NCBI RefSeq assembly: GCF_024204685.1 | Contig: NZ_CP100350.1 | Coordinates: 124,001 to 188,000 of the forward strand | Direction: 5' to 3' | Source: Gilvimarinus sp. DA14 | Lineage (GTDB): Bacteria; Pseudomonadota; Gammaproteobacteria; Pseudomonadales; Cellvibrionaceae | DNA length: 64,000 nt | In this document: one piece after another, positions 62,776 through 64,000 of the stretch | Layout: each line of letters opens with the position of its first letter | Position numbering within the stretch: position 1 is the first letter of the stretch | Program-made: the position numbers and the translations under genes | Notes under the pieces: model-generated | Databases searched by the model: none | What the model saw: only the letters and a program-made list of their open reading frames with translations | Told to the model about the DNA's origin: nothing

Positions 62776-63087
62776 ATGGCTTATGTTCCTTTGGCACGCT
62801 TGCACGAACTTTACGATGGTTACCGTCAACCGATACGGCTGGCGGGACAGGAGCTATTGTTGTTGCAGGATGAGGGTCGCCTAGTGTTGCTGGCAAACCG
62901 CTGTCCGCACCGCCAGGCGCCCTTGAGTAATGCCAATATCGCCGCCGGTGTGCTGCGCTGCCCGCAGCACGGCATAGAGTTCTCTCTGCGCAGCGGGCAG
63001 GCTCTCAACGAGGCCGGTTGTGCCGCTTTGCAGTTCTTTCCCCTCATTTACGAGGGCAATACTGTCGGCGTGGAAGTGGCGCCGTAA
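62776..63087 (+). CDS. Rieske [2Fe-2S] domain protein
   Basis: 103 aa from ATG 62776; fifteen upstream codons in frame are rejected. Single Rieske domain: C43-P-H45 and C62-P-Q-H65-G-I-E-F bind the 2Fe-2S cluster. No membrane helix or signal peptide, so a cytoplasmic ferredoxin-type protein as in NirD-like or dioxygenase systems. Partner enzyme not visible. 140 nt before fmdB. Confidence 0.85.
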   Translation: MAYVPLARLHELYDGYRQPIRLAGQELLLLQDEGRLVLLANRCPHRQAPLSNANIAAGVLRCPQHGIEFSLRSGQALNEAGCAALQFFPLIYEGNTVGVEVAP

Positions 63088-63227
63088 CAGCCGCTGCGTT
63101 CGCGTGGCCCGCACCAGCAATGGCGCGGTTTCGAAGCGTCTCACTCTCAGGTATAATTGCGCCCTTTTTGGCGGCCAGGGCAGCCTGGACGCGTTGTTTA
63201 TTGGTAGGTTTGAAGTGGAGAAAAGCT

Positions 63228-63500
63228 ATGCCTATCTATGAATACCGTTGTGAGGCCTGTGGCCACGAGATGGAAGCATTGCAAAAAATGAGCGATGCGC
63301 CTTTAACCGATTGCCCTAAATGCCAGCAAGCCGAATTGGTGAAAAAGATCTCGGCGGCCGGCTTCCGTTTGAAAGGCGGCGGCTGGTACGAGACCGACTT
63401 CAAGTCGGGCAAGCAGAAAAACCTTGCCGGCGGCGGTGAATCGAAAAAGCCCGCCTCAGGCGGCAAAAGCGAGTCGGCAGCGGCCGCCTCAGCCAGTTAA
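63228..63500 (+). CDS. FmdB family zinc-ribbon protein
   Basis: 90 aa from ATG 63228. N-terminal zinc ribbon M-P-I-Y-E-Y-R-C8-E-A-C11 with C29-x-x-C32; the S-A-A-G-F-R-L-K-G-G-G-W-Y segment is typical, then a Ser/Gly/Lys/Ala-rich disordered tail. Function unknown; often just upstream of aspS, as here (25 nt). The open frame begins 210 nt earlier but only this part matches the family. Confidence 0.93.
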   Translation: MPIYEYRCEACGHEMEALQKMSDAPLTDCPKCQQAELVKKISAAGFRLKGGGWYETDFKSGKQKNLAGGGESKKPASGGKSESAAAASAS

Positions 63501-63525
63501 TGAATAACCAGACGGGAATATACCT

Positions 63526-64000
63526 ATGCGCAGTGATTACTGTGGCGCCTTGAATGCCTCTTACATCGACCGTGAAGTGACTTTATGCGGCTGGGTCGAT
63601 CGTCGCCGCGACCACGGTGGTGTGATTTTTATTGATTTGCGTGACCGCGCAGGTGTTGTTCAGGTGGTGTTCGATCCGGACGCCAAAGAGAAATTTGAAC
63701 TCGCCGATAAAGTGCGTGGTGAATATGTGTTGCAAGTAACCGGTAAGGTTCGTGCCCGCGACGCCGCGACCGTCAACCCCAATATGGCGACGGGTGAAAT
63801 TGAGGTGTATGGCACGGAGCTGGAAATTCTCAACGAGGCCGAGACCATTCCTTTCCCGCTGTCAGAGCACTCAAGCGTGGGTGAAGATGTACGCCTGAAG
63901 TACCGCTACATTGATTTACGCCGTGCTGAGATGCAAAAAAGCCTGCAATTTCGTTCCAAGGTGACCATTGCGATTCGCAACTATCTGGACGAAAACGGTT
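63526..64000 (+). CDS. aspS: Aspartyl-tRNA synthetase, partial (5' end)
   Basis: Only the first 158 codons are in the window. The N-terminal OB fold binds the anticodon of tRNA-Asp: [20 protein letters not shown] and [14 protein letters not shown] are characteristic. The catalytic domain begins near [10 protein letters not shown]. Gene order fmdB-aspS is usual in gammaproteobacteria. Whether it is discriminating or non-discriminating cannot be told from this part. Confidence 0.97.
   Translation, partial: MRSDYCGALNASYIDREVTLCGWVDRRRDHGGVIFIDLRDRAGVVQVVFDPDAKEKFELADKVRGEYVLQVTGKVRARDAATVNPNMATGEIEVYGTELEILNEAETIPFPLSEHSSVGEDVRLKYRYIDLRRAEMQKSLQFRSKVTIAIRNYLDENG

Overview
The window is a gene-dense stretch of a Gram-negative chromosome. 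Its proteins look like those of a marine, polysaccharide-degrading gammaproteobacterium of the Cellvibrionaceae/Cellvibrionales kind (relatives of Saccharophagus, Teredinibacter, Simiduia). The reasons are Pseudomonas-like gene order in the housekeeping blocks, an alginate-lyase-like PL14 protein and a GH3-type C-terminus at the left edge, an alginate-export-type porin, and a norspermidine/carboxyspermidine type polyamine cluster. I saw no phage, IS element, CRISPR array, tRNA or rRNA. This is core genome, with a few accessory genes between conserved operons. Family names are my reading of the proteins; no database search was run.

Layout. 1-4.5 kb: end of a GH3-like protein, a PL14-like lyase coupled to a lytic transglycosylase, proS, a HIT protein and an HU-like protein with a histone-H1-like tail. 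4.7-11.5 kb (minus strand): DUF7931, GNAT, roxA, purB, hflD, mnmA, nudJ, rluE, cspD. 11.7-17.9 kb: clpS-clpA, then globin, infA, bpt, aat and trxB. This stretch carries the Leu/N-degron pathway: two aminoacyl-protein transferases, the ClpS adaptor and the ClpA unfoldase. 18.1-27.8 kb (plus strand): ftsK, lolA, rarA, crcB, serS, cysG, a small basic protein, gorA and a periplasmic YbjQ-like protein. 28.2-29.4 kb: a porin behind a strong sigma-54 promoter match.

29.5-42.9 kb is a TCA-cycle superlocus. gltA is divergent from sdhCDAB-sucAB-lpd-sucCD, so citrate synthase, succinate dehydrogenase, 2-oxoglutarate dehydrogenase and succinyl-CoA synthetase are all together. The leaders of sucA and sucC contain hairpins that may be regulatory RNAs. 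43.1-47.5 kb: arginine decarboxylase, carboxynorspermidine dehydrogenase and carboxynorspermidine decarboxylase, a spermidine route that does not use S-adenosylmethionine decarboxylase.

47.5-64 kb: a UDG-family protein; uridine kinase with a CNT nucleoside transporter; a secreted c-haem/FG-GAP protein; a GbsR-type regulator with a cyanide-insensitive-type bd oxidase (cydAB/cioAB); a methyltransferase; a four-helix-bundle protein; the arsC-wrbA-DUF2069-sppA operon; a lone receiver protein with an AvtA-like aminotransferase; a DUF1704 (MATCAP-like) metallopeptidase; a Rieske protein; an FmdB zinc ribbon; and the start of aspS.

The most interesting loose ends are the sigma-54 site before the porin, the sucA and sucC leaders, the palindromic operator before gbsR-cydAB, the haem/FG-GAP protein, the PL14 lyase coupled to a lytic transglycosylase, the receiver-aminotransferase pair and the DUF1704 operon with an unknown partner.
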